A DNA stretch of 35,693 nt from a virus, in the IMG/VR virus record IMGVR_UViG_3300025276_000084, positions 1 through 35,693 of that record. One strand, given 5' to 3'. The notes beneath the pieces were generated by a model. The model saw nothing but the letters and a program-made list of their open reading frames with translations, was not told the origin of the DNA and did not search any database. Below, in pieces: positions 12,057 to 21,257 of this stretch (positions are counted from its first letter, which is position 1; the number at the start of each line of letters is the position of its first letter). The position numbers and the translations under genes are program-made.

Positions 12057-13489
12057 GTTGATGCCTCCGCAATGCCAGCGTCTGTGATGTCATCTGACCA
12101 CATACGGAACTCTCCGATTATACCCATGAAGTCGAAACCAAGGTTTAAGTCAGTAGATGACAGGTTTGGCAGGGCTGTAGGGGTTGTGTTGGCTGTTAGT
12201 GCTGTACCATCTATAGCTCCGTTGAGGAACGTAGAGCCGTGACGTGATGCAAAGTTAAACGGTACGTTGGTGTCAGGAGAGTATGAAGTATTAGGTCCAG
12301 TTACAGCGTCTAACACATTGCCGCTTTCTTGCACCCAATAAATCGCCCCTGTTCTTGCTTGGTATGTCGAAAGCATTGAGTAAATATTGTTGGAATTGTC
12401 TAAATGCCAGCTAAAGAATTTACCATTATCACCATCAGTATCAGCATAAGTCATCTTACCAGCCATCTGGATAGACATGTTAGTAGAACTATACGGTAGG
12501 TTAGCCGCAGGGACTGTTAGCAAGTCAGCAGCACGGGTGGCTGTAGCACCTGATGTTGGGATGTAGCTCGATGGGGTTGAGCCTAGTTCAGCCTGTGCGC
12601 CATAGACTAAGATACCAGATGTACCGTCAGCACTAAACTCCTTAAAGCCGTAAGAGCCAGTAGTATACGTCCCTGTGTCAACAGGACCTACAATGTAAAA
12701 CTGCTCACCAGCACCACTGATGGTAACTCGAAAGTAAGAGCCTACAGCCTCGACTGTACATGTCTTATCTGTTTGTGTACCCCGACTGTAGGTTGCTGTT
12801 TTAGTGCCGTTAGACAAATCAATAACAACAGCATAGTAATTGAGTGCGCCATCACTTCCAACACAAACTGTAGCAAAGCCGTAACCCGCAGCGGCCACAT
12901 AAACAGAGAAGGAGTGACTGCCACTCACGGACTGAAGGTTTTTCTCAACGTAAGTAAAGTGACGATTGAAGGAAGTAGTAGCAACAACTTTGTTTGCGTT
13001 AGAAGTCCCGTCAGGAGACACCGCAGCATTTGCGCTGTTAGAAGATGCAACGACTCCCCATTCCGCAGCAGTTAGGTCGTTTGAGTTTTCAATAAGGTTA
13101 GTCCGAGCTTCACTCTCATGGAGGATGCCCTCGTTAACCCAAGCAGAGCCATTGTAGATGTGGTGGCCTACACGGGGCACGTCATTGCCTACCGTTACAA
13201 GAGTACCAGTGCTATCCACCATAGTGGCATTAGATGCACGGCTGTGAGTAACGGCTGAGGCTAGTGTGGAATCTTCTGAACCCTTACGGTAGTAGTTTTC
13301 CTTAAAGTCAAACACCAAGGCTGGATCAAAACCATTGACTGCGTATCCGGCCAGCGAGGCAATCCATGCGTTGATCTTTGCGATCCCGGCGGCAAGAATC
13401 CACTTTGGGCTGACCTCGTTCGGACTCAGTGCAATGTTGTATCGGCGCTGATACCAGCGGTGCGTTGGGGTGTTTAACTCGTCGGCCAT
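12053..13489 (-). CDS. Tail fibre or virion lectin with ConA/LamG-like domains (478 aa)
   Basis: Residues 1-60 start with a basic, aromatic segment (HRWYQRRYNIALSPNEVSPKW) that may dock to the virion. The middle (about 70-320) holds the motif set of phage carbohydrate-binding structural proteins: VTHSRASNATMVDSTG, PRVGHHIYNG, ESEARTNLIENS and YIPTSGATATRAAD. The C-terminal 150 residues look like a concanavalin/laminin-G lectin ending in GIIGEFRMWSDDITDAGIAE. It would bind surface sugars of the host. The gene is AT-rich compared with its neighbours (24 of 60 G+C at 12421-12480 and at 12781-12840, against 34 of 60 in a portal sample), which suggests recent exchange. Confidence 0.75.
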   Translation of the reverse strand: MADELNTPTHRWYQRRYNIALSPNEVSPKWILAAGIAKINAWIASLAGYAVNGFDPALVFDFKENYYRKGSEDSTLASAVTHSRASNATMVDSTGTLVTVGNDVPRVGHHIYNGSAWVNEGILHESEARTNLIENSNDLTAAEWGVVASSNSANAAVSPDGTSNANKVVATTSFNRHFTYVEKNLQSVSGSHSFSVYVAAAGYGFATVCVGSDGALNYYAVVIDLSNGTKTATYSRGTQTDKTCTVEAVGSYFRVTISGAGEQFYIVGPVDTGTYTTGSYGFKEFSADGTSGILVYGAQAELGSTPSSYIPTSGATATRAADLLTVPAANLPYSSTNMSIQMAGKMTYADTDGDNGKFFSWHLDNSNNIYSMLSTYQARTGAIYWVQESGNVLDAVTGPNTSYSPDTNVPFNFASRHGSTFLNGAIDGTALTANTTPTALPNLSSTDLNLGFDFMGIIGEFRMWSDDITDAGIAEAST

Positions 13490-13490
13490 T

Positions 13491-13781
13491 CTAAAATCCC
13501 TTCACGCGCAATTTTGCAAAATCGCCATCCAGCAGCTTGGTCTTAACATACTCGTTAAACGCCTTCGTGCCAACGCCAGCGCCGCATTCCTTTGACCATT
13601 GCTCGGCAACGACCAGAGGAATACGGCCCGCCAAACGAAACGCGGCGTCGCCGTGCTTGCTGGGGGCTGTCAGGCTCAATTCGTGGTTTGCGTCGATCAG
13701 GCTCTTCACGTCCTGCGAGCGGTTGACGACCAAGTTGCCGTCTTGCTCGTACATCGTTTCCTTGACGTCGTAATGTGACAA
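13491..13781 (-). CDS. Conserved phage protein downstream of the capsid gene, TTG start (96 aa)
   Basis: Function not recognised. The best start is a TTG at 13781, one base after the previous stop, with GGAG seven bases upstream; the open frame above it overlaps the neighbour and lacks a site. The product begins M-SHYDVKETMYEQDGNLVV and continues with RSQDVKSLIDANHEL, IPLVVAEQWSKECG and FNEYVKTKLLDGDFAKLRV. I recall this overall pattern in small proteins encoded near capsid genes in many podoviruses. A minor head or completion role fits the place. Confidence 0.7.
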   Translation of the reverse strand: MSHYDVKETMYEQDGNLVVNRSQDVKSLIDANHELSLTAPSKHGDAAFRLAGRIPLVVAEQWSKECGAGVGTKAFNEYVKTKLLDGDFAKLRVKGF

Positions 13782-13782
13782 G

Positions 13783-13968
13783 TTATTTCTCCATCTTTTT
13801 GCGTGGCTTGACGCGAGGCTTCGGCGCTGGCTTCGGCGCGACCTCAAGCATCTCAGCCCAACCCTTGCCGACCAAATGGTCAGCCTTTTCCTGTGTCACG
13901 CTAATGACGGCACCACGGCAGCGGTCAGGCTGCGGGAGGCGGTCAGTGGTAATTTTAATTTCGGCCAT
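13783..13968 (-). CDS. Small basic-tailed protein downstream of the capsid gene (61 aa)
   Basis: Function not recognised. Residues 1-42 look like a small beta/alpha domain (MAEIKITTDRL, AVISVTQEKADHLVGKGWAEML). The last 18 are a Lys/Pro/Arg tail (PKPAPKPRVKPRKKMEK) that could bind DNA inside the head or hold partners. GGAGAG lies before the ATG. The position directly after the capsid gene suggests a head protein. Confidence 0.6.
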   Translation of the reverse strand: MAEIKITTDRLPQPDRCRGAVISVTQEKADHLVGKGWAEMLEVAPKPAPKPRVKPRKKMEK

Positions 13969-13989
13969 GTGTTCTCTCCATTAAGTGCT

Positions 13990-14015
13990 GGGCGCGCCAG
14001 ATAACCGGCACGCCC
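13990..14015. other. Stem-loop after the capsid gene
   Basis: GGGCGCGCC (13990-13998) and GGCACGCCC (14007-14015) form a nine-pair stem with one mismatch on DNA (a wobble pair in the minus-strand RNA) and an 8-base loop, just behind the capsid stop. No U-tract follows in the direction of the capsid mRNA; a T-rich stretch follows on the plus strand. It could stabilise the capsid mRNA 3' end or reduce read-through. Confidence 0.5.
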
Positions 14016-14027
14016 AATTTGTTTAGA

Positions 14028-15038
14028 TTACAGGGAGCCGTCGATGTCGGCGATGATCCCGTGCGCGCTTTCCTGGTCTACCTGAAGCCCCCACTCGCAG
14101 GCGATCAAACGGCGGTCAGAGTGACCAGTTTTTGCCAACGGTGTTTGCTTCATGTTCTGCAGGAAGCAGACCTTTGCATACTCTGGGTCAAGGACGAACA
14201 CGTCGCGACCGGCGACTGTCTGCGAGTTTGCTGTCCGCGTCTCAAGGAAACGTGACGGCATGATGGTCAAGGTGCCAAAATCGCTGACGTAAACGTCAAT
14301 CGCAGCAACCAGCTCTTTCTTGCCAGTCATGTCCTGATACTTAGTGGCCGATCCGGTAAACGCCGAAGAAATCTTCTGCTTCACTGCGGAGCCACACAAT
14401 ACGATGCTTGGCTCTGCGCCAGCATCCCAGCAAGACGCGATCACGCCCTTGAGCATTGCTTCGGTCAGCGCACGAACGGAACCGTCAGTTGCCGCTGCGT
14501 TCGGGAAACCTGCAGTGGTGCCGGACAGTGTTGGGTTGGCGCCATCGACTGTGCCAGTTGAGCGGTCAACATTGGAACGCAACCAAGCTGGAAGGCCAGC
14601 AGTCACGCGCGCCTCGTCAGCGCCACCGGCGTCGGCGGCAATATTTGAGACCAACATTACCTCCATATCGCGCTTGATTTCCTTCAGTTTGAAGGCTGTC
14701 TGCTGCGCAATGGTCTGTACGTTACCAGCGCCATTGACGGCGTCGTTTGTTGTGCTAACGTCGACGACTTTGTCGGAGATGGTTGAGTAGTTACCCATGC
14801 GCTTTGAGTTTGTTGGCGCAGAGTTGCCTGGCGCAGCTTCGCCTTCCTTGACGCGGTTAGCGGCAGGGTTTGCGAGGTCCACGGTGTTCCACTCATAGTA
14901 CGTGCTGGAAATAGACTTGCGTCCAAGTGCAGCCTGAACCGGAGTTTCGGTGCTTGAAATGGAAATGTACGCATCCTGAAGGTCTTCGCGGATGTTGGTC
15001 GAATTGTACGTTTGATTTGTGTTTGCAGTAACGCCCAT
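14028..15038 (-). CDS. Major capsid protein, SU10/DUF5309 type (336 aa)
   Basis: It forms the icosahedral shell. The sequence matches the phage SU10-like major capsid family (DUF5309): NTNQTYNSTNIREDLQDAYISISSTETPVQAALG at the N-terminus, the SSTYYEWNTVDLANPAANRVKEGE stretch, DKVVDVSTTNDAVNGAGN, and the spine-like KLKEIKRDMEVMLVSN. The C-terminal part holds LTIMPSRFLE, VFVLDPEYAKVCFLQNMKQTPLAKTG and EWGLQVDQESAHGII. Family members are about 330-350 residues with an HK97-like fold. AGGAGA precedes the ATG. The scaffold gene is directly upstream, and a stem-loop follows the stop. Confidence 0.85.
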   Translation of the reverse strand: MGVTANTNQTYNSTNIREDLQDAYISISSTETPVQAALGRKSISSTYYEWNTVDLANPAANRVKEGEAAPGNSAPTNSKRMGNYSTISDKVVDVSTTNDAVNGAGNVQTIAQQTAFKLKEIKRDMEVMLVSNIAADAGGADEARVTAGLPAWLRSNVDRSTGTVDGANPTLSGTTAGFPNAAATDGSVRALTEAMLKGVIASCWDAGAEPSIVLCGSAVKQKISSAFTGSATKYQDMTGKKELVAAIDVYVSDFGTLTIMPSRFLETRTANSQTVAGRDVFVLDPEYAKVCFLQNMKQTPLAKTGHSDRRLIACEWGLQVDQESAHGIIADIDGSL

Positions 15039-15062
15039 TGGGTGTCTCCTTGCGGTGTGGGT

Positions 15063-16049
15063 TTAGGTCAGTAGCCAGGCTGCGACATCTTTGTCCTTAC
15101 CTGTCCGTCTCATCTGAGCGGCGGTGTCTTTGGCCTTGCGGGCGTTAGTCGTCCGCTCGTTGCGCTTGACGCCGGGTTTAACTACGGCTCGGATGCCTTC
15201 TGCCTTTTGCTTAACTTGGCCTTTGGCTTCTTGCATCTGTCGCCATTGCATCGCGTCGTGTAGCGCTGCAACGTATCGACCGTCGGCTTGTCCCATGATT
15301 TCCTGCGGATCAAATCCGTAGTAATTCACGCCAGCTTGCACCATTTTATCCCGGTAAGCGGGTGCCTGTTTAGGGTCCGCTAGTTGTGGGATGCGTTGGT
15401 GCAGCACTTCCATCTGGCTCGCCAAATATTGGCTGTGCCGCTGGCTTTCCTCCGCCTGCTGACGCTGTTCCATCTGATTGATGACTTGCGCCTGCTGCTG
15501 ATACTCTGCAAGGTTTTCATCGTACTTAATGCGTTCAGACATATAGCCGATGGGGTCTTGCTCAAAGAGGTCTTTGGACGGTGGCTTTGGGGGTGTTAGC
15601 GCCTGCCCTTGCTCTGCCTTCTGGCGGAGGTCGGACAAGAATTGCCGCTCTTGCTGCATGGAACCGTATTCGTCCTGCATCTGCTTCTTAGCTGACGCAA
15701 GTTGATCCATTCCCTGCTGAATGTATGTCTGCCCTGAATAGCCACGGGTCAGCTCGTCGAGTGTCACTTGCTGTGTCTTGCCATCCACCTTGACGGTGTA
15801 CATGCTAGGTGCAAGCTCCTCTTGTGCCTCCTCGACTTCCTCTTGGTCGTCATACTCGTCGTCCGGCGCATCATCTGCGTCGGTCGCGTAATCCTCATCG
15901 TCAGCCTCGTCAGCCTCCAATTCGGGTTCGTCTGCCGCTGTGTCTTCTTCGTTTTCGTCGGCTAGCGATACTTCACTTTCTTCAAGTGGGGTATCGATAA
16001 TCGACGCCGCAACGGCCTCTATTGAGCCGGGGTCAGGCGTGTTGTCCAC
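15063..16049 (-). CDS. Scaffolding protein (328 aa)
   Basis: The start is a GTG at 16049 with AAGGATC six bases upstream, overlapping the end of the previous gene by 17 bases. Residues 20-85 are extremely acidic (runs of Asp and Glu with few basic residues). The middle (about 95-240) is Gln/Lys/Glu-rich coiled coil (ASAKKQMQDEYGSMQQERQF, QAQVINQMEQRQQAEESQRH), and the end is basic (VKRNERTTNARKAKD). An acidic N-terminus, helical middle and basic C-terminus directly before a capsid gene are characteristic of internal scaffolds, which guide shell assembly and leave. No protease domain is seen. Confidence 0.8.
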   Translation of the reverse strand: MDNTPDPGSIEAVAASIIDTPLEESEVSLADENEEDTAADEPELEADEADDEDYATDADDAPDDEYDDQEEVEEAQEELAPSMYTVKVDGKTQQVTLDELTRGYSGQTYIQQGMDQLASAKKQMQDEYGSMQQERQFLSDLRQKAEQGQALTPPKPPSKDLFEQDPIGYMSERIKYDENLAEYQQQAQVINQMEQRQQAEESQRHSQYLASQMEVLHQRIPQLADPKQAPAYRDKMVQAGVNYYGFDPQEIMGQADGRYVAALHDAMQWRQMQEAKGQVKQKAEGIRAVVKPGVKRNERTTNARKAKDTAAQMRRTGKDKDVAAWLLT

Positions 16050-16287
16050 GTTGCCGATCCTTCTGTTTTCGCTCTAGGAGTCTGCCGTCGTCTACAAACG
16101 ATTGCAGTTGCCCCTGTACGAGCGTGAGCGACCGGACAGCCCGGTGCGCTTCCATGATTTCCTCTGGTGTTGAACTATGTTCAAGAAACACGTCAACGTG
16201 GTATCCTTTTACCACACTAATGGCCTCCATGAACACCAAATCTTGAAGAATACTCGCCGCCCTGCTGGCCTTTGCGTTCGCGTCCAT
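16033..16287 (-). CDS. Small protein between portal and scaffold genes (84 aa)
   Basis: Function not recognised. The 84-residue product is mostly helix (SRAASILQDLVFMEAISVVKGY, PEEIMEAHRAVRSLTLVQGQLQSFVDDGRLLERK) with a basic tail. GGAGAA lies five bases before the ATG, and its end overlaps the GTG start of the scaffold gene by 17 bases, so the two are coupled. A small head-assembly helper is the likeliest role. Confidence 0.65.
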   Translation of the reverse strand: MDANAKASRAASILQDLVFMEAISVVKGYHVDVFLEHSSTPEEIMEAHRAVRSLTLVQGQLQSFVDDGRLLERKQKDRQRGQHA

Positions 16288-16299
16288 CAGTATTCTCCG

Positions 16300-18489
16300 T
16301 TATCTCTGTTGCTGCATCATCATGCGCTGGCGTTCTTGTTCCGCGCGGATTTGCTGCTCGTTGACTTGCAGGCCGAATTTGCCTTCGATTTCCGCATTCT
16401 TCTGTATCATGTCTTGATACATTTTATCGCGGTCAAAGTCATCTTTCATCAGCGCCTTCTGCGCGTCAAGCTGTATCCGCATCGCGTCGCTTTGCGCCTT
16501 GGTCTGCGACTTTAGCTGCTCGGCTTGCATGAATGCCATCGCCTGCGCGTCTTGCGGGCCTTGCTGTTGCTGCATTTGGGCCTGCTGTTGCCGCTGCATG
16601 GCAAGTTGCTGCTCGTATTCTGCCGTAATTGGCTTAAAGAACCGCTCGCTGTTGCGGATGCCGACCGACGCCATCATGTCGGCGACTGTGTTGCGGATGT
16701 TGACGAGGGACACGACGCCGTTCTCTGGTCCGTATTCTCCGTAAACCTGCATTTGTAGCCCAAGCACCTCGCGGTACGCGGCGGTTTTCTCTTCCTCGCG
16801 GCCAGTGCCAAGGCCCACGTTGATGGACAAATTCATCGCGGTGTCCCATGACCGCACATCAACTTCAACGTATTCGCCGTTCAGTCTCATGAACTGCGCC
16901 GCGTCGGCGTGCTTGACGACCAGCGCCAGCATTAGCTTGAACAGGCGTCGCATGCCGCCTTCGGCAAGGTTACGCGCCATTACCTCAGTCTGCCCCGCAG
17001 CGGCCTGCACAGTGGCTGTGACGGCGGCTCTGGTGGTTGACTGTAGTGCGTCGGGGTCCAAGCCCATTGACGCGCGGCTGACGCCCGTCTTCGTCTCAAT
17101 TGTGCTGTCGAGATACTGCATCGCCGACAGTGTCTGCCCAGCGGCAAACGGCACGGCCAGCGGGATGACAGCCCCAGGCTGGCGCATACGAATTATGCCG
17201 CCGATTTCGTTTGAATTTAGCGCGTCGTCCATGTTGACTTGGCCCTCGACCACGCCAATGCGGGGCGAATTGGTCATCGCCACGTTGTCTAGGATGCCAC
17301 GCAGGACGCTAGTGGATGCGTCTTGGTCTTCCATGATTAGGTCGGCCACACTGGTGCCGAAGAAGGTGTGCGGCTCTGGCGACACCTCAAAGATGGCAAA
17401 CGGGATTTGGTCGCACGCCTCGACAGACAGAACCTTGTAAGCGCCGCCGCCAAGTATGAAGTGGTGCAGGATCGGCACGCCCGTACCATCGACGTCCATC
17501 CGCATGTAGGCGTCTGTAACCATGACCTTGCGCATTGACGGATCGGCAGAGTTTTCGTCGTCGTCGTAATTTGTCGAGTATCCGCGTCGCTCGTCGTCTT
17601 CTAACTGCGCGGTCGAGTTGCTGCTGTCAGTGCTGCCGCCAAGGTCGGCGACGTCATCAAACTCAAAGCCCATTTCGACAAGATCGCCGACGCGCATGTC
17701 AGTGCGGTGGCCGCAGACGTAGCAGTCGTCAATTGAGCGCGCGTTGCTGTCGATAAAGAAGTCCTCTGGAGGAACGGACACGACGCACAAGTCGCCAGTG
17801 CTGGCCCGGCGCATGATCTTTATGTCGTGCGTGCGCGTCTCGGTCTCTGGCATCTGCATGCCGTCAATCTCGCCGCCCGATTGCTCGACTGTCTCAGAGT
17901 GTTCCAGAACTTCAATGTCTTGGTCGATCATAATCGCCATGTATTGATTGTCGCTCAATCCGGTAAACGTGTGGATTTCCGATTTGTCGTAGTCTTCGTA
18001 GTAAACCTTTAGAATGCCTGTCTTCTTGACCAATGCATCGTGAAACACGTCAGACAGCAGCTTGAAGCCGTTAAGCTCCTCTAGCTTATAGTGCATGTAC
18101 GCGGTGGCCTGTTCGGCCATCTGCACGTCTTCTGGGCCGCGCGGGACGTACTCAACGTAGCGTCCAGACGACAGGAAGATACGCATCAACGACGGCTTGA
18201 TTGATCGAATGGTGTCGCGGACCTTCGTGGCGACGACCTTGCTGCGCCCGTCTTCATGGCCCAAGTCAGTCTTGCCCTCAAAATACCGCTGCGCCCGAAG
18301 GCGATCCTCCGATATGTCGCTTTCAATGAAGTCAATTGCGTCGCCAATCGCAGTGCTGATTATGCCCTCAATCTGGTCACTGGTAAGCGGCTGCGGGCCA
18401 TCGTCAATGTCGTCGTCGATATCGTCTTCGACTTCAATGTCGATGATGTCACGAATTTCATCTTCGTTGATCTTGTAATCGTTTTTCAT
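16300..18489 (-). CDS. Portal protein, P22-like podovirus type (729 aa)
   Basis: It would form the dodecameric ring at the head vertex through which DNA enters and leaves. The sequence has the portal pattern of large podovirus portals. The acidic N-terminus (IDIEVEDDIDDDIDDG) is followed by the clip/wing region with DISEDRLRAQRYFEGK and SRASMGLDPDALQSTTRAAVTATVQAAAGQTEVMARNLAEG, which is typical of this family. The C-terminal barrel-like tail (about 625-729) is Gln-rich (QQLAMQRQQQAQMQQQQ, then QMRIQLDAQKAL-like helices). The length fits P22-type portals. It sits between the ejection-protein genes and the scaffold gene. Confidence 0.85.
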   Translation of the reverse strand: MKNDYKINEDEIRDIIDIEVEDDIDDDIDDGPQPLTSDQIEGIISTAIGDAIDFIESDISEDRLRAQRYFEGKTDLGHEDGRSKVVATKVRDTIRSIKPSLMRIFLSSGRYVEYVPRGPEDVQMAEQATAYMHYKLEELNGFKLLSDVFHDALVKKTGILKVYYEDYDKSEIHTFTGLSDNQYMAIMIDQDIEVLEHSETVEQSGGEIDGMQMPETETRTHDIKIMRRASTGDLCVVSVPPEDFFIDSNARSIDDCYVCGHRTDMRVGDLVEMGFEFDDVADLGGSTDSSNSTAQLEDDERRGYSTNYDDDENSADPSMRKVMVTDAYMRMDVDGTGVPILHHFILGGGAYKVLSVEACDQIPFAIFEVSPEPHTFFGTSVADLIMEDQDASTSVLRGILDNVAMTNSPRIGVVEGQVNMDDALNSNEIGGIIRMRQPGAVIPLAVPFAAGQTLSAMQYLDSTIETKTGVSRASMGLDPDALQSTTRAAVTATVQAAAGQTEVMARNLAEGGMRRLFKLMLALVVKHADAAQFMRLNGEYVEVDVRSWDTAMNLSINVGLGTGREEEKTAAYREVLGLQMQVYGEYGPENGVVSLVNIRNTVADMMASVGIRNSERFFKPITAEYEQQLAMQRQQQAQMQQQQGPQDAQAMAFMQAEQLKSQTKAQSDAMRIQLDAQKALMKDDFDRDKMYQDMIQKNAEIEGKFGLQVNEQQIRAEQERQRMMMQQQR

Positions 18490-18497
18490 CGTGATCC

Positions 18498-21257
18498 CTA
18501 TCGGCCTGTCGTTTCATCTATTGTCATTCGCAGCGGGTTGTATGGCCTTTGCTGATTTTCAAGGCGCGTTGCTTCCGTTGCCGCGCCCCGTGCCGCCGCG
18601 CCGCCCAGTCCGCCAGCCAATGCGGCTGACATAGTCCTTGCAAGTTGATCGGTCTGCGACGCGGTCAACTCCTGCCCCTGCATGGCTTTATTCAACACAG
18701 CCAATGCCACACGCGCGTCGTCGCCACGCGCCTGTGTCAACGCCCTCGCAATGTCGCCGTATATAGCCTGTCGTCGCGTTGCTGTATACTCATCAGTTTG
18801 CCCCGTGACAGCTTGAATTAGCCGCTTTGTGGTGTTTATAGGCTCGCCGCGTGCCGCCTCGGAAATAATGCCGCCGCTTGAAATTTCACCAACCGTTCTA
18901 TCAATTGCGCCGCGCCCAAATGTTTTGCTATTCATAGCCATTGCCGCGCGTACCGTTGCCGACTGGGCGGCCTCATCAAGTTGCGCAAATAAAGCCTCCG
19001 CTTCGTCGCCAAGGATCAATGCCATTTTCGTTCTTGCGCTGTCGCTACTCATAGATGAAAGAGCGGATAATGCCTGCCGGGCATCCATATTTGGGTCTGA
19101 CGGAATAGCACGAACATTCGCAACAATCTCATCAATTTGACCGCGCAACCCTGATTGCGCTGCATAAATCTCTGGGGGTGACGCCCGCCTTGCAAATTCG
19201 CTCACTTCGTCCCGCGACGTGTTTGGCTGCAATATCTTAGTGCCAAATTTAACCGCGTTTGCGCGCGATATGGGGTCTGACGCCACATTCAAGGCATTCC
19301 CATATTCTGGGACCGCCTCTTTCAGCAAGTCGCGAGTTTCAGTCGCCCGCTGACCAGCCAGCCGACCAAAGTCTGTCTGACCGCCCAAAACCCCTTGCCC
19401 GTCGTTGGTGCGATAAATCTCGTCAAGCGAACGCTTAATCTGGTCAACGTCACTAACTGTCTGGACGGGGTACGGATTAGACGGCGCTGGCGGCGCGTTT
19501 GGCAGATCGCGTTGAGCCGCATCAGCAGCGCCAAGCGCCTCGCGCCTTGCAATATATTCCGGCTCAAGGCTAAGTAGCTCAAGATAGTCCGCCCTGTCAC
19601 CGGCATTGCCAACCGAATTAATCGGAACGCCACGCCCCTCACTTGCCAGTGCAGTGTAAATGTCTTCCGGGTCAGCATATCTGTCACTGGGCGAAAGGCC
19701 GTCAAACAACTCATCTGCAACGAGGTTATCAACCTCCTTCATTCCGCCAACCTTAAACAACGCGGGGTGAGTTTGACTTGTTACGCCGCGCCGACGCAAT
19801 TCCTCGGCAGCCACGCCAGTTGGATCAATCCCACCCATTCTCTTTATTTGCGCCGTAAACGGCTTCTTAGAGCCGCCGCTTGACGCATTCAATGCCTCAA
19901 AGAAGTCGGAGACCTCTTTTGCCTCAGCCTCCTGCGCGGCATTCCTGCCCGCCTGACCGCTTGGAAATGTTATTTCCGGCGCAAAATCATCGGAATAATC
20001 TGGGAAAGTGCTGGAAGCTCTGGCACCCATTCGTGCATTTCTTGCCGCACGAGTCAAAACTTCTGGCGGTGTTGTCTCAAGCAAGGCCCGCAACTCCGCC
20101 CCAGCAGGCGAAAACCAATCTATTTCTTTACCAAACGCCGCGTCGTATGCTGCCTGACGCTCGGCAGCAGAACCTTGGATAATGCCCCTGCGCAGTGCCT
20201 CTGGATCATCAGCTTCACCCAATGCTCGGTTAAGCGCGGCAATTACGTTTGTCCCGCTTCGCGTCATTCTGTCTTTGATTGCGTCGCGAACCGTTGCCCC
20301 CGCATTGCCGCCCGATTGCCCCGCAGCGTCAAGTAGCGCTTGAGCCGCTGGGCCAGCATCAGCAAGCATTGCCTCGCTACCAGCGCGGTCAAGCGCCGCA
20401 ACTGCCGCCTGCATGTCGCCACCCTCGTCAAATGTATTTCTAATCACCTTGGCCGCGTCTTTAGATACGCCCAATAATTTAGCTATCTGGTCAACGTCAC
20501 TGCGGCGGAACCGACCTATCAAGTTTGATGCCGCTTCGGCAACAATTGGCGTCGCGCCGCCGATGGCAGTGCCAAATGCCGCGCCAACTGCCGCGCCCTG
20601 GCCCGCCGATTGCGCACGCGTTTCCGGCGTGGTTCCTTCGCCGTAGCCATAAATCGCACCGGTGCCTGCGCCAGCCGCTGCACCAGCGCCAGCCGCTCTG
20701 GCAACCTGTGACGCTCTGCGCCCCGACCCTGTAACATTTGCAAGCAATCCAGCCGCCTTAAATGGTGCCGCAGCCGCTAAAATTGCCGCCTCAGTCAAGC
20801 CACCGGCAAGATTAAGCCCCAAAGTCTGTCCTGGATGTTGTCGCTGCATTGCGCCGGATAATGCCCGCGCGTCAAGTTTAGCGCCTTCGCCAAGAACCGC
20901 GCCCAGCCCCTCATCTAAATAAGAGCCAGCAATTGAACCGCGAAGAACCTCGCCCGCACGCGCTAAATATGGGCGCTGCGCCAGCACTCCTTGGTCAATT
21001 GACCGTTTAGAAATATCGCCTGCTGTCATGCCCGCCAATGCGTCTTTGATATCCGCGGAGTCGCTTGTGCTAAATCCTGGACTAACAAGATATTTCTGCC
21101 CGCTTGATGTCTCAAATACCCGCGTATCGCCATTCCGGCCAATAATTCGTGGCATTGTCTGCCAATTGGCTCGCGCTGTCGTTAGCGCATCATCTTTATT
21201 TGCCGCAGATACCTCGACTTCATAGCCGCCTGGCGTCATTATTTGGAATTTGCCCAT
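18498..21257 (-). CDS. Large internal virion (ejection) protein (919 aa)
   Basis: Not assigned by motif, but its composition fits a DNA-ejection protein. A short beta domain at the N-terminus (FQIMTPGGYEVEVSAANKDDALTTARANW) is followed by long Ala/Gly-rich helical segments (about 130-240, with glycine-zipper stretches such as AGAGAAAGAGTGAIYGYG and AVGAAFGTAIGGA). Such segments can insert in membranes. Very long helical regions then run to residue 919. It begins one base inside the transglycosylase stop (TAATG) and precedes the portal gene. The large protein paired with a murein-cutting partner parallels P22 gp20/gp16 or T7 gp15/gp16. Confidence 0.7.
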   Translation of the reverse strand: MGKFQIMTPGGYEVEVSAANKDDALTTARANWQTMPRIIGRNGDTRVFETSSGQKYLVSPGFSTSDSADIKDALAGMTAGDISKRSIDQGVLAQRPYLARAGEVLRGSIAGSYLDEGLGAVLGEGAKLDARALSGAMQRQHPGQTLGLNLAGGLTEAAILAAAAPFKAAGLLANVTGSGRRASQVARAAGAGAAAGAGTGAIYGYGEGTTPETRAQSAGQGAAVGAAFGTAIGGATPIVAEAASNLIGRFRRSDVDQIAKLLGVSKDAAKVIRNTFDEGGDMQAAVAALDRAGSEAMLADAGPAAQALLDAAGQSGGNAGATVRDAIKDRMTRSGTNVIAALNRALGEADDPEALRRGIIQGSAAERQAAYDAAFGKEIDWFSPAGAELRALLETTPPEVLTRAARNARMGARASSTFPDYSDDFAPEITFPSGQAGRNAAQEAEAKEVSDFFEALNASSGGSKKPFTAQIKRMGGIDPTGVAAEELRRRGVTSQTHPALFKVGGMKEVDNLVADELFDGLSPSDRYADPEDIYTALASEGRGVPINSVGNAGDRADYLELLSLEPEYIARREALGAADAAQRDLPNAPPAPSNPYPVQTVSDVDQIKRSLDEIYRTNDGQGVLGGQTDFGRLAGQRATETRDLLKEAVPEYGNALNVASDPISRANAVKFGTKILQPNTSRDEVSEFARRASPPEIYAAQSGLRGQIDEIVANVRAIPSDPNMDARQALSALSSMSSDSARTKMALILGDEAEALFAQLDEAAQSATVRAAMAMNSKTFGRGAIDRTVGEISSGGIISEAARGEPINTTKRLIQAVTGQTDEYTATRRQAIYGDIARALTQARGDDARVALAVLNKAMQGQELTASQTDQLARTMSAALAGGLGGAAARGAATEATRLENQQRPYNPLRMTIDETTGR

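Noticed and set aside
16805-17440. Plus-strand open frame of 211 codons
   Set aside because: It is antisense to the portal gene and arises from the GC-rich third positions of that gene.
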